Below are positions 7,730 through 16,905 of a stretch of 64,000 nt of DNA, piece after piece. The position numbers and the translations under genes are program-made. Origin of the DNA: an uncultured Bacteroidia bacterium (GTDB lineage Bacteria; Bacteroidota; Bacteroidia; Bacteroidales; F082); assembly GCA_902802535.1 (NCBI GenBank), contig CADCML010000010.1, forward strand, positions 53,066 through 117,065, read 5' to 3'. Position 1 is the first letter of the stretch; every line of letters starts with the position of its first letter. The notes under the pieces are model-generated. The model did no database searches. It was given only the letters and a program-made list of their open reading frames with translations, and was not told where the DNA came from.

Positions 7730-8887
7730 ATGGAAAACGAGAAAAACACCGAAAGATTAGCAGGTTATCTGATAAAACTGGGCGGCTTGGCCATTGTGCT
7801 TGCCCTATGTTGGTACTTTAGTAATGTGCTGATTTACATCATCGTGGCCTTTGTGGTCTCATTGGTCGGTCGACCTATCATGCAGTTGTTGCGGCGCATC
7901 AAAATCAAGGGGAAATCGGCTCCCAACTGGCTTTTGGCCCTGTTGACCCTTGTCGTCATCATCCTTTTCCTCGCCTTGATTGTCACGCAGATGATTCCCA
8001 TGGTTTCCAACATCGTCAGAGATGCCTCAGCCATAGAGAGTTATAGTTATTTCGAATCCAACCCCATCGACAAGCTGAACGACTGGATGATTGGGCTGTT
8101 TCCCAACCTTGGCCACGACTTCGACATCACCTCCATTTTGTTGGAGAAGGTCAGGGAATTGGCTGATTTCAGCAAAGTGAGCGGCATTGTGGGTTCGGTG
8201 GCCTCGGTGGTCACCAATGCCTTCGTCGGTTTGTTTGCCGTGATGTTCATCTCGTTTTTCTTCATCAAGGAAGAAGGGCTTTTCGAGCGGATCATCTGCG
8301 CCCTCGTTCCCGACAAGCACGAGATGACCTTAAGCAAAACCATGAATGAAATCAAAGAGCTGCTGTCGCGTTATTTTGTCGGTCTGCTCGTTGAGATGGT
8401 CGGCTTGGCTTTGGTCGATTTCCTTGGGTTATGGCTCATCGCCCGCCTCGACTTCACCTATGCTATCGGCATCGGTTTCATCGCGGGTGTACTCAATGTG
8501 ATTCCTTACGTCGGACCGCTCATCGGCGACGTCATCGGCATTGTCTTCGGCATTGTCTTGAAACTTGGCACGGGTGCAGGCTTGAATGTCAACATTTGGA
8601 TCTTCGCACTTATCATTTTGGCCATCATGGTGGTGGCACAGCTCATCGACAACATCATCTACCAGCCCCTCATCTTCTCCACCAGCATCAAGGCGCATCC
8701 ATTAGAGATTTTCATCGTACTGCTCATGGCTGGCCACATCGGCGGTACCCTTGGAATGTTGGTAGCCATCCCTGCCTACACCGTGGTGCGTGTCATCGCC
8801 ATCCGGTTCTTCTACCGATTCAAGCCCATACAGCGGCTTGTCCCTGATTTGAGCGAGGAAGATAAGATGATTGAGGAGATGGATTGA
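7730..8887 (+). CDS. AI-2E family (PerM-like) transporter
   Basis: A 385-residue inner-membrane protein of the AI-2E/PerM superfamily. It has several hydrophobic helices from about residue 15 on and the typical second half: FIAGVLNVIPYVGPLIGDVIGIVFG, then a long hydrophobic stretch, DNIIYQPLIFS and HPLEIFIVLLMAGHIGGTLGMLVAIP. Members have been linked to autoinducer-2 or sodium/proton transport; the substrate here is unknown. The start at MENEKNTERL is supported by the promoter box just upstream. The 3' end overlaps the convergent acetyltransferase gene by 68 bp. Confidence 0.9.
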   Translation: MENEKNTERLAGYLIKLGGLAIVLALCWYFSNVLIYIIVAFVVSLVGRPIMQLLRRIKIKGKSAPNWLLALLTLVVIILFLALIVTQMIPMVSNIVRDASAIESYSYFESNPIDKLNDWMIGLFPNLGHDFDITSILLEKVRELADFSKVSGIVGSVASVVTNAFVGLFAVMFISFFFIKEEGLFERIICALVPDKHEMTLSKTMNEIKELLSRYFVGLLVEMVGLALVDFLGLWLIARLDFTYAIGIGFIAGVLNVIPYVGPLIGDVIGIVFGIVLKLGTGAGLNVNIWIFALIILAIMVVAQLIDNIIYQPLIFSTSIKAHPLEIFIVLLMAGHIGGTLGMLVAIPAYTVVRVIAIRFFYRFKPIQRLVPDLSEEDKMIEEMD

Positions 8888-9377
8888 TAGTTTTCTGGAA
8901 AGCTAACCGCTCATTGCCGTCCAAAAGGTAAATGATGCCACAATAGTGGTAGCCGTGCCGCTCCAATCCCTTGCGCATGATGATATTGGCTTCGTGGGTA
9001 TCGATGCGGATGTTAGCGACTCGGCTCTCGCAATAGTCCAAAAGCGTGTCCAAAATACCGTGCGATTCGGGGGTACTGGCAATGCGGTGAATGACGTGAT
9101 ACGGCTCATCATCAAGCCATTGGCCTTTGTAAATCTTGTTGTAAGTCACCTCTGGGCTGGGCAGCAATGCGAAAGTCCCGACAATGGTTTCTGTTTCGTC
9201 AAGCATCACATGGCTACCGCCTAACTCGATGTCTTTCTTGAACATATCATCACGAGGGTAGCCGTCTGGCCATTGAAAGGTGTTGCCATAACTGCGCATA
9301 ATCTCGCGGGCTTGGTCGCGGAGGTTGAGGATGGTCGGCAAGTCGACCATAGTGGATTTGCGGATGGTGTAGCTCAT
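8820..9377 (-). CDS. GNAT-family N-acetyltransferase
   Basis: A 185-residue protein with GNAT-like order: an N-terminal MSYTIRKSTMVDLPTILNLRDQA helix region, central strands (ETIVGTFALLPS), the VIHRIASTPESHGILDTLLDYC region where acetyl-CoA would bind, and a C-terminal GYHYCGIIYLLDGNERLAFQKT. The substrate is unknown. The first base overlaps the stop of the ybaK-like gene (ATGA), so the two are translationally coupled. The last 20 or so residues (PSPQSSYLPRSNQGQAAVWA) run into the 3' end of the convergent transporter gene and look unlike GNAT sequence, as if an earlier stop had been lost. Confidence 0.82.
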   Translation of the reverse strand: MSYTIRKSTMVDLPTILNLRDQAREIMRSYGNTFQWPDGYPRDDMFKKDIELGGSHVMLDETETIVGTFALLPSPEVTYNKIYKGQWLDDEPYHVIHRIASTPESHGILDTLLDYCESRVANIRIDTHEANIIMRKGLERHGYHYCGIIYLLDGNERLAFQKTINPSPQSSYLPRSNQGQAAVWA

Positions 9378-9877
9378 TTCTGTCCAAGTTCAAAGATGGT
9401 CAAATCGGCGACGGTCATGTCCACCACTTGAATCAAATCCTGTGGGTTCAATTTAAACTGCAAACCTCTCACTCCCGCACTGACATAGATGTAATCGAAC
9501 AATTCACAGGTCTCGTGGATGAATGTTGGGAACTGTTTTTTCATACCCACAGGTGAACAACCGCCACGGATGTAACCCGTCAGGGGCAGCAGTTCCTTCA
9601 TTGGGATGAGGTCGCAACTCTTGTTGCCCGTGGCCTTGGCGGTTTTCTTCAAGTCGAGTTCGTCGTTGCCCGGGATGACGCAGACGAAAAAGCCTATCTT
9701 GTCGCCTTTCAGCACCAAGGTCTTGAACACTTGGTCGATGTTCTCGCCCAGTTGGTCGGCGATGTGCTGCGCCCCGAGGTCGTTCTCGTCTACCTCGTAA
9801 GGTATCAGTTCATACGCAATCTTCTTTTGGTCGAGGATACGGCAGGCGTTGGTTTTGTTTACTTTTTCTTTGGACAT
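9374..9877 (-). CDS. ybaK: YbaK/EbsC-type Cys-tRNA(Pro) deacylase
   Basis: A 167-residue protein of the YbaK/ProX editing family. These enzymes hydrolyse Cys-tRNA(Pro) that prolyl-tRNA synthetase misacylates. Signatures seen are TLVLKGDKIGFFVCVIPGNDELDLKKTAKATG (with the conserved Lys of VLKGD), GYIRGGCSPVGMKKQFPTFI and the C-terminal VSAGVRGLQFKLNPQDLI. It starts at MSKEKVNKTNA. It sits 11 bp after the AlbA_2-type gene and overlaps the acetyltransferase start by 4 bp, so it belongs to the purL-side operon. Confidence 0.92.
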   Translation of the reverse strand: MSKEKVNKTNACRILDQKKIAYELIPYEVDENDLGAQHIADQLGENIDQVFKTLVLKGDKIGFFVCVIPGNDELDLKKTAKATGNKSCDLIPMKELLPLTGYIRGGCSPVGMKKQFPTFIHETCELFDYIYVSAGVRGLQFKLNPQDLIQVVDMTVADLTIFELGQK

Positions 9878-9888
9878 ATATTTGAAGT

Positions 9889-11379
9889 TTATACAATGAC
9901 CTCCCAATATCCACCTCTATCCGAACCGACACGTCGGATATACTTATTACGCATGGCTTCAATGTTCCGTGAAACAGAATTTTCACTAATGCCAATTAAT
10001 TTAGAGATTTCAGCTTTTGAGATAGTGGGAGTTTCAAGTATCAACCGAAGTATCTTTATCTTATTTTCTGTCACTCTTTCTCCCAACATTGATGCTTTTT
10101 CTATCACCTTTTCTATCACCTTTTCACGATTTTCTATCACCCTTCCCGTTATTTTACTATCACTCTCTCCAACATTTGTTGGATTGTTTGTCAGGTTGTC
10201 TGATTTAATACTTTTACGGAAAGTCACCGTTACAAAACCACCAGACATGCTCCACTCCGGGTCTTGGACATTTTGTTTTCGGCACGCATCTATAATGCGT
10301 TTCACCCCAGAACCCCAACTTTCAAGATACGAAGTCTTGTACAACACCTCGGCAATGAGAGGATTATATGGATAAGAACCATGAGATTCCTTGATATTTG
10401 CCAAAGTAATTTGAGGCGGGAACATTCCTGGATTCTCAATCTCAATCCTGTCATCATAAATGGCAATACCGATAGTTAAGTTGTACTTTTCATATTGCCT
10501 ATGGCACAAAGCGTTGATCAAAGCCTCACGCAATGCCTCCGATGGAATTTCGAGATGTTCCTCCCGTTTGAATCCAACAATTTTGCCACTAAGTGAAAGA
10601 TGCTTGAAAAAGAATGACATTCCAGCATCCAACAAAACAAAGAAATTACCTTCAACCCTTTGGTTGTCAACAAACTCAATTTTGTCGTTGCCGCGAAAAC
10701 GAGCCAAACGCAAAATAAACTGAGGATAATTGTATGTGTCATTGGTAAACAGCATCGCAGCGGCATTGTTTGGAACTCCATCGGTAAGTAAACGCCACTT
10801 TTCTAGCACTTTCTCTACAGGCTCAGTAAAAGCCATCTCTGACATACGGCCCATCTCGACACCCAAACGCACTGCTCCTCTAATACGCTCTTGGTTCAAA
10901 TCCTCCAATTTCAGACCCTCGGCAGGCTGACGCTCCCAAGCGAATTTATGAGGTTTGCTGGCTCGCAAACGTTCATCATACATATCGCGAGGCATCACTT
11001 TGGTGACACTCTCCACCCGATAATAAGGGCGACCATGATAGGTGAAAGGTTCTTTACCCCAAACCCAACTATCAAAATATAGGGCTATCACTTGCAGACC
11101 TTGATGGTCTGGCACATCCACATACTCAACCCTCACATCCACAGCAGGTTCGATGCCTGCCAAAGCCTGTGCCAACTCACGCCGCGTATTTTCCGTAACT
11201 TCCTGCCCCACAATTTTGAGGGAAACTGGAGTGACACCAAAAATCAACCAACCGCCATCGGTATTCAGAAATGCACATGCCGAATGCATGGCATCCTTCA
11301 ACTCGCCCGTCGTCTTTTTCAGTTCGACCTGTCGAGTCTCATCGCCTGAAATAAGTTTTCTTATGTCCTCTATGGTCAT
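9889..11379 (-). CDS. AlbA_2 (Schlafen-like) DNA-binding ATP-binding protein
   Basis: A 496-residue protein of the AlbA_2/COG2865 group, putative transcription regulators often labelled RecG-like. The N-terminal AlbA_2 domain (about 1-115) has ETRQVELKKTTGELKDAMHSACAFLNTDGG. The middle carries the ATPase-like patch ALREALINALCHRQYEKYN and GMFPPQITL with ESWGSGVKRII. A winged-helix region (about 440-496, ISKAEISKLIGISENSVSRNIEAM) ends the protein. Between them is a low-complexity linker with VIEKVIEK, coded by 12-nt repeats. It lies 19 bp after purL on the same strand, an unusual partner for a purine gene, so it may be an inserted accessory gene. Its target is unknown. Confidence 0.85.
   Translation of the reverse strand: MTIEDIRKLISGDETRQVELKKTTGELKDAMHSACAFLNTDGGWLIFGVTPVSLKIVGQEVTENTRRELAQALAGIEPAVDVRVEYVDVPDHQGLQVIALYFDSWVWGKEPFTYHGRPYYRVESVTKVMPRDMYDERLRASKPHKFAWERQPAEGLKLEDLNQERIRGAVRLGVEMGRMSEMAFTEPVEKVLEKWRLLTDGVPNNAAAMLFTNDTYNYPQFILRLARFRGNDKIEFVDNQRVEGNFFVLLDAGMSFFFKHLSLSGKIVGFKREEHLEIPSEALREALINALCHRQYEKYNLTIGIAIYDDRIEIENPGMFPPQITLANIKESHGSYPYNPLIAEVLYKTSYLESWGSGVKRIIDACRKQNVQDPEWSMSGGFVTVTFRKSIKSDNLTNNPTNVGESDSKITGRVIENREKVIEKVIEKASMLGERVTENKIKILRLILETPTISKAEISKLIGISENSVSRNIEAMRNKYIRRVGSDRGGYWEVIV
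10097..10141 (-). repeat. 12-nt tandem repeat coding VIEK
   Basis: Three exact copies of TTTTCTATCACC (plus strand): two adjacent, and a third after a 9-nt spacer. They lie in the linker of the AlbA_2 protein and code for VIEK or VIEN units. Slippage here would change linker length in frame. Confidence 0.7.
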
Positions 11380-11398
11380 GGCCAATTTATGGAGATTA

Positions 11399-14300
11399 TT
11401 ACTTCCTATTCTCCTCCACCCACTTCCGTGCATTCACAAACGCCTCCATCCAAGGCGAGACCTCGTCGTTCTTGCGATCGTCGGGATAGAAGGCCCACTG
11501 CCAGGGTAGGAAGGCTCTTTCGAGGTGCGGCATCATGGCGAGGTGGCGACCGTCGTTGGAGCAGATGCCCGCCGTCGACCAGTCGCTGCCGTTGGGGTTG
11601 CCTGGATATTCGTCCTGACCGTAGTTCATTACAATCTTGTACTTGTCGCGGAAATACGGGAAGTAGAACCTGCCCTCACCGTGAGCAATCCACACACCGA
11701 GGCGACGGCCCGACAATGATTTGAGCATCACGCTCTCGTTTTGGGCAATCTCCACGTTGAGGAAACCCGACTCGAACTTGTGCGAGTCATTGTGCATCAT
11801 CACAGGGTGCTCCTCATGATCGGGATAAAGCAGGCCAAGTTCCATCATCAATTGGCAGCCGTTGCATACGCCAAGACTGAGGGTGTCTTCACGAGCGTAG
11901 AAGTCATCCAAAGCTTTCTTGGCTTTCTTGTTGTAGAGGAAAGCCCCTGCCCAGCCCTTGGCCGAGCCCAACACATCAGAGTTAGAGAAACCGCCCACGA
12001 AAGCAATCATATTCACGTCCTTGAGGTCTTCGCGACCTGTAGCGAGGTCGGTCATCGTCACATCGCGCACGTCGAAGCCAGCGAGATAAAGCGCGTAAGC
12101 CATCTCACGGTCGCACTGACAGCCTTTCTCACGGATGATGGCTGCGTTGATGCCCGAAGGCTTGCGTCGGTGCATATCAATACCGAGGCTGACCGCAGTG
12201 CCAGTAAAGTTGCGCCCGAAGCTGTAATGCAGATATTGTTTCTTATAGTTCATGAATCGCTCCATGGCCTTGCGCGGACCGCTCTGCTTGCGGTCAAGCA
12301 GATAGGACGATTTGTACCAAGTGTCGCGCAATTCATCAATGTCGAAGATATAGTTGTGATCGCCATGGGCGATGTTGATTTGCCGTTTGGCCATAGGCTT
12401 GCCAATCATCTTGAAGGTGATGCCCAGTTCGCGCAACATACGGTTGGCAATACCGTCGTTGGAAACTTGGATCACCACTGAAGGTTTCTCGCAGAACAGT
12501 ACGGCCATCAGGTCGTCATTGTCGAAGGCACTCAGGTCGAGGTTCATGCCGTAGGTTGTGTTGGCGAAATTCATCTCCAATAGCGTGGTAATCAAACCGC
12601 CCGCCGACACATCGTGACCAGCCAAAACGAGATTGCTCTCAATGAGTTTCTGGATGGCGTTGAAGCACTTTTTGAAATAGTTCACACTCTTCACGTCAGG
12701 AACCTCTTGACCGATGGCACCAATGCTCTGGGCAAAGCTGCTGCCACCAAGTTCGAAGCCGTCTTTCGAGAAGTCGATGTACAAAAGCTCAGTATTCTCG
12801 TCGGCCTTCATCACGGGGCGGACAACTTGGCGGATGTTCGACACCTCTCCTGCAGCCGAAACGATGACCGTTCCAGGTGCAACAACCTTCTCGCCATTAG
12901 GATATTTCTGCGTCATGGAAAGGCTGTCCTTGCCCGTCGGCACATTGATGCCCAAAGCTACGCAATAGTCGCTCAAGGCTTTAACGGCTTCATAAAGTCG
13001 GGCTGTCTCGCCTTCCTGCTTGGCTGGCCACATCCAGTTGGCGCTCAATGAAACGCCCTCGAGGTTGCCTTCAATCGGTGCCCAAAGGATGTTCGTTAAG
13101 GCCTCAGAAACAGATAGACGCGAAGCAGCAGCAGGGTCGATGAGGCCCGCAATCGGGGCATGACCCAAGGCCGTGGCGATGCCGCGCTTGCCATTGTAAT
13201 CCAACGCACTAATGCCGAGGTTGCTCAAAGGCAGTTGCACCTCGCCCACGCATTGCTGCTGCGCCACGCGACCCGTCACGGAGCGGTCCACCTTGTTGGT
13301 GAGCCAGTCCTTGCAGGCCACGGCTTCCATTTGCAGCACATTGTTGAGGTACTTGTGTATGTCGCGTTTGGTATAGCTGATTTTCTTGAAATGATGAGGT
13401 TTGGTCTTGTCAAGCAACACCGTCTTGGGTGCACTACCGAAGAAGTCCGAAATGGCCAAATCGATGGGAGCCTTGCCTTTCTTGCGAACGAAACGGAGGC
13501 GCTCGTCGCCCGTCACCTCACCCACTTCGTAATAGGGCGCACGTTCGCGCTCGGCGGTTTCCTTGATGATGTCCTTGTCCTTCTTGTTGACCAAAAGACC
13601 CATGCGCTCCTGCGACTCGTTGCCGATGATTTCCTTGTCGGACAAGGTAGGGTCGCCGACAGGCAAATTGTCAACATAAACCACGCCGCCAGCGTCTTCG
13701 ATAAGCTCAGAAAGGCAGTTCAAGTGACCGCCTGCACCATGGTCATGGATGCTGCGAATGGGGTTGTGGTCACTTTCGGCCATGGCGCGGATAACATTGC
13801 TCACGCGCTTCTGCATCTCGGGGTTGGCACGCTGCACGGCGTTGAGCTCGATGGCGTTGCTGTATTGGCCTGTATCAACGCTCGACACGGCACCACCACC
13901 CATACCGATGCGGTAGTTGTCGCCACCCAGCACGATAATGACATCGCCCTCTTCGGGTTCCAACTTCTTGGCATCCTTCACCTTGGCGAAGCCGATACCG
14001 CCAGCCAACATAATAACTTTGTCATAGCCCAAGGTTTCTTTCTCGCTGTGCTCAAAGGTCAGCAGACTACCGTTGATGAGGGGCTGGCCGAACTTGTTGC
14101 CAAAATCAGAGGCACCGTTAGAAGCCTTGATAAGGATTTCTTCGGGAGTCTGATAGAGCCATTTGCGCGGTTCGATATCCTTTTCCCATTCACGACCTTG
14201 CTCCGTGCGAGGATAAGAAGTCATATAAACGGCCGTTCCCGCCAAAGGCAAACTGCCCTGACCGCCAGCCAGACGGTCGCGGATTTCGCCGCCGCTACCC

Positions 14301-15088
14301 GTGGCTGCGCCGTTGAACGGCTCAACAGTGGTCGGGAAGTTGTGCGTTTCGGCCTTCAAAGAAATCACTGTCTCGATGGGCTTGATTTGGAAGGCCGAAG
14401 GCTTGTTGGGTTCGGCGGGAGCAAATTGCTCTACTTTGGGACCGAGGATGAAAGCCACATTGTCCTTGTAAGCCGACACGAGGCGGTTTGGATTCATCTT
14501 CGAGGTCTTCTTGATGAGGGCGAAGAGCGTGTTGGGCATCTTCTTGCCGTCGATGATGAAAGTGCCGTTGAAAATCTTGTGACGACAGTGCTCGGAGTTG
14601 ACTTGCGCGAAGCCATACACCTCACTGTCAGTCAGTTTGCGCCCAATCTTTGCGGATATGCCTTTCAGATATTCCATTTCTTCCTCGCTCAAGGCCAGAC
14701 CTTCCTGCTGGTTGTAAGCCTCGATGTCGTCGATATATTTCAGCGGCTCGGGCTTGCGATCGACGGAGAACACTTTTTGGTCGAGGTTCTCGTAGCGGTT
14801 TTGCAGCATTGGGTCGTATGGCGCCTTCTTCGATTCCACCTTTTGGAACTCCTCAATACGGACAATACCCTTGATGCCCATGTTTTGGGTAATCTCGACG
14901 GCATTAGTGCTCCAAGGCGTAATCATCTCACGGCGCGGCCCTATGAAATGGCCTTTCACCGTGTCTTTTTCGATTTTTTCTGCATTACCGAAAAGCCAAG
15001 TGAGTTTGGAAACAGTTTCTTCTGAAAGTTCGGATTTGGAATCAACAGCAATAACACGTTGATTTTCAGATTGGAAAAAGCTTATCAT
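11399..15088 (-). CDS. purL: Phosphoribosylformylglycinamidine synthase, long form
   Basis: FGAM synthase, the fourth step of purine synthesis: FGAR + glutamine + ATP gives FGAM. The 1229-residue chain is the usual length for the single-chain form. It starts with the PurS-like domain, followed by AIR-synthase-type ATP domains with TVEPFNGAATGSGGEIRDRL, IHDHGAGGHLNCLSELIE and GHDVSAGGLITTLLEMNF. The C-terminal glutamine amidotransferase domain has its nucleophile Cys at about 1077 (LGVCNGCQLM) and WIAHGEGRFYF. A long open frame on the other strand is an antisense shadow. It is first in the operon with the AlbA_2, ybaK and acetyltransferase genes. Confidence 0.97.
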   Translation of the reverse strand: MISFFQSENQRVIAVDSKSELSEETVSKLTWLFGNAEKIEKDTVKGHFIGPRREMITPWSTNAVEITQNMGIKGIVRIEEFQKVESKKAPYDPMLQNRYENLDQKVFSVDRKPEPLKYIDDIEAYNQQEGLALSEEEMEYLKGISAKIGRKLTDSEVYGFAQVNSEHCRHKIFNGTFIIDGKKMPNTLFALIKKTSKMNPNRLVSAYKDNVAFILGPKVEQFAPAEPNKPSAFQIKPIETVISLKAETHNFPTTVEPFNGAATGSGGEIRDRLAGGQGSLPLAGTAVYMTSYPRTEQGREWEKDIEPRKWLYQTPEEILIKASNGASDFGNKFGQPLINGSLLTFEHSEKETLGYDKVIMLAGGIGFAKVKDAKKLEPEEGDVIIVLGGDNYRIGMGGGAVSSVDTGQYSNAIELNAVQRANPEMQKRVSNVIRAMAESDHNPIRSIHDHGAGGHLNCLSELIEDAGGVVYVDNLPVGDPTLSDKEIIGNESQERMGLLVNKKDKDIIKETAERERAPYYEVGEVTGDERLRFVRKKGKAPIDLAISDFFGSAPKTVLLDKTKPHHFKKISYTKRDIHKYLNNVLQMEAVACKDWLTNKVDRSVTGRVAQQQCVGEVQLPLSNLGISALDYNGKRGIATALGHAPIAGLIDPAAASRLSVSEALTNILWAPIEGNLEGVSLSANWMWPAKQEGETARLYEAVKALSDYCVALGINVPTGKDSLSMTQKYPNGEKVVAPGTVIVSAAGEVSNIRQVVRPVMKADENTELLYIDFSKDGFELGGSSFAQSIGAIGQEVPDVKSVNYFKKCFNAIQKLIESNLVLAGHDVSAGGLITTLLEMNFANTTYGMNLDLSAFDNDDLMAVLFCEKPSVVIQVSNDGIANRMLRELGITFKMIGKPMAKRQINIAHGDHNYIFDIDELRDTWYKSSYLLDRKQSGPRKAMERFMNYKKQYLHYSFGRNFTGTAVSLGIDMHRRKPSGINAAIIREKGCQCDREMAYALYLAGFDVRDVTMTDLATGREDLKDVNMIAFVGGFSNSDVLGSAKGWAGAFLYNKKAKKALDDFYAREDTLSLGVCNGCQLMMELGLLYPDHEEHPVMMHNDSHKFESGFLNVEIAQNESVMLKSLSGRRLGVWIAHGEGRFYFPYFRDKYKIVMNYGQDEYPGNPNGSDWSTAGICSNDGRHLAMMPHLERAFLPWQWAFYPDDRKNDEVSPWMEAFVNARKWVEENRK

Positions 15089-15120
15089 AAGCGCAAAGAT
15101 TTAGGCATAAAACAATGCGG

Positions 15121-15128
15121 CAAAGATA
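15121..15128 (-). promoter_or_regulatory. Promoter -7 box TATCTTTG (purL)
   Basis: Reverse-strand TATCTTTG 32 bp before the purL start. No PurR-type operator was recognised. Confidence 0.55.
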
Positions 15129-15161
15129 GGAGTTTTATCGGGATTATTTTTCAATTTGGGG

Positions 15162-15177
15162 TATTTTTGTATTTTTG
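15162..15177 (+). promoter_or_regulatory. Two adjacent -7 boxes TATTTTTG (AraC-type regulator)
   Basis: Two abutting TATTTTTG octamers lie 19-34 bp before the ATG of the membrane regulator. Either could be the -7 element. Confidence 0.55.
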
Positions 15178-15196
15178 CGCCCCAAAATCAATTCGA

Positions 15197-16900
15197 ATGA
15201 GACTGTTTCTGACCTGCGTTTTGTTTGTGACAATGCTATCCTTTCGGGCCATAGCCCAACAGCCGGATACCTTAGGCTGCAAGACGATGAGGATTGAGAC
15301 CGAGCAGCTGCCTGACCTCAATATCCCCCGTTACGGCCATTGTATTTTCTTCGCGGGCGACGAACTGACGGTTATCGGTGGCCACACCACAGGCTTCGTT
15401 CCAACGGCCACAGCGGAGTATTTCAGCGGCGGCAGTTGGCATACGGTGTATACAGTCTATACGCATGACCACGGCATGGCAGTCCCCATGAAATCGGGCA
15501 AAGTGCTGATTTGCGGAGGTGCCAATGAGCCGTTGGGCATTGGGCAAACCTACACGGCAGAATGGTACAACCCTGCTACCCACACCTTTGAAGGCTTTGG
15601 CAGCATGGACATGAAACGTAGCAACTTCTCCGCCACCGAAATCGATAGCGGACGTGTAGTGATTTCAGGTAACTGGTATAGCGATGACTGCATGGAACTG
15701 TTTGATGGCCAAAAAACCTTCAGCCTCGTCAAGGAGGTTGCCGCAAAGCGTTCTTGTCCCTATATACTGCGTACGGATGTTGACAATGTAATGATATTCA
15801 GTAGTTTAGATACAAAGCATATCAGCGGTATTCGTCCTGACAGCATCATCGTTGACCAACTATGGGGTGAGCCTTTCCACGCGCCTCTGCTTGACGAATG
15901 GCGTCCGTTGGCCTACGACATTCCCCGAATAAGCGATTACTGTTTCATCGGCGACGCGACTGCAGGCGACTACGCTTACTTGCTGCCCGTGAAAAACGCC
16001 GAAGGTCAAATAGGCTTCGTCAAGACCCAGGGTACCGACTTCAATTTGCTTTCAACCACTTGTGCGGTGCCGAAAGTGTTCCAAGGCGATAGCATCCTGT
16101 ATCATTTCCCCGTGGTGGACAGGCAGCGCGGACGAGGTTATTTGGTGGGCTTCAGTCCAAGCAAGCGGGTTTATGTGCTGTGTGTGGATTATACGGAGCA
16201 TCTGGCACCAATGACACTCTATTATACCGACCCGCTGCCTAACATGGGGCTCTGTTGGCCTGTCCTCAATGATGACGGCAACCTCATCCTTGCCGGTGGC
16301 CTCGACAATTCCAACTATTATCCACTCAAGTCTGTATTGGTGTTGCGAGTCAATCCTGATGTGCCTTTGCTGGCCACCCGTGCCTCGTTCCCTTGGCTGT
16401 GGTTTGGGATAGCCTTGGCACTTGTGGCTGCACTCCTCGCGTACCTTATTATATATCGTGCGCGAAAAACAACACCGTGCGAGGATGACAGGACGGACGA
16501 GCCTGACGAAGCCAACGAAACGCAGGAAACAATCGAACTCGAAGCACCAGTGACCGATGTGACTGATGAAGCGTTGTTGCAGCGTGTCTGCCAACTGATG
16601 GAGGAGCAACAACTTTATTTGAATAGTGGTTTGAAGCTGTCCGATGTCGCGATGGAAGCAGGCTGCAACCGCAATGTATTGTCGGCCTGTATCAACAACC
16701 TACGCCATTGTTCATTCTCCCAGTTCATCAACACTTATCGCGTGGAGCACGCCAAGCAGCTGTTGTGCAGTAATCCCGATGTTCGCGCCTCGGAGGTGTG
16801 GATGGAGTCGGGGTTTGCGAACGAGACGACCTTCTTCCGCGCTTTCAAAGCCATCGTTGGCATGACGCCTTCCGAGTGGAAAAGCCGCAATCAGTTATAA
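15197..16900 (+). CDS. Membrane-spanning regulator: periplasmic Kelch-like propeller fused to AraC-type HTH
   Basis: A 567-residue one-component sensor. A signal peptide (about 1-20) leads to a periplasmic region (about 20-395) with repeated beta-propeller-like blades (GDELTVIGGHTTGF, SGKVLICGGANE, SGRVVISGNW, DGNLILAGGLDNS) resembling Kelch/galactose-oxidase repeats. One membrane helix follows (about 398-422), then an acidic linker, then a cytoplasmic AraC-family double helix-turn-helix (about 465-565, with LKLSDVAMEAGCNRNVLSACIN and ASEVWMESGFANETTFFRAFKAIVGMTPSEW). It probably senses an extracytoplasmic ligand and controls the secreted-protein genes just downstream, where matching direct repeats lie. 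Unlike hybrid two-component systems it has no kinase or receiver. The start at MRLFLTC follows the promoter boxes. Confidence 0.88.
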   Translation: MRLFLTCVLFVTMLSFRAIAQQPDTLGCKTMRIETEQLPDLNIPRYGHCIFFAGDELTVIGGHTTGFVPTATAEYFSGGSWHTVYTVYTHDHGMAVPMKSGKVLICGGANEPLGIGQTYTAEWYNPATHTFEGFGSMDMKRSNFSATEIDSGRVVISGNWYSDDCMELFDGQKTFSLVKEVAAKRSCPYILRTDVDNVMIFSSLDTKHISGIRPDSIIVDQLWGEPFHAPLLDEWRPLAYDIPRISDYCFIGDATAGDYAYLLPVKNAEGQIGFVKTQGTDFNLLSTTCAVPKVFQGDSILYHFPVVDRQRGRGYLVGFSPSKRVYVLCVDYTEHLAPMTLYYTDPLPNMGLCWPVLNDDGNLILAGGLDNSNYYPLKSVLVLRVNPDVPLLATRASFPWLWFGIALALVAALLAYLIIYRARKTTPCEDDRTDEPDEANETQETIELEAPVTDVTDEALLQRVCQLMEEQQLYLNSGLKLSDVAMEAGCNRNVLSACINNLRHCSFSQFINTYRVEHAKQLLCSNPDVRASEVWMESGFANETTFFRAFKAIVGMTPSEWKSRNQL

Positions 16901-16905
16901 ATCTG

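Noticed and set aside
13160-15025. Long open frame (621 codons) on the strand opposite purL
   Set aside because: It lies wholly within purL, has no signal, domain or start context, and has the residue bias of an antisense reading of a GC-biased gene.
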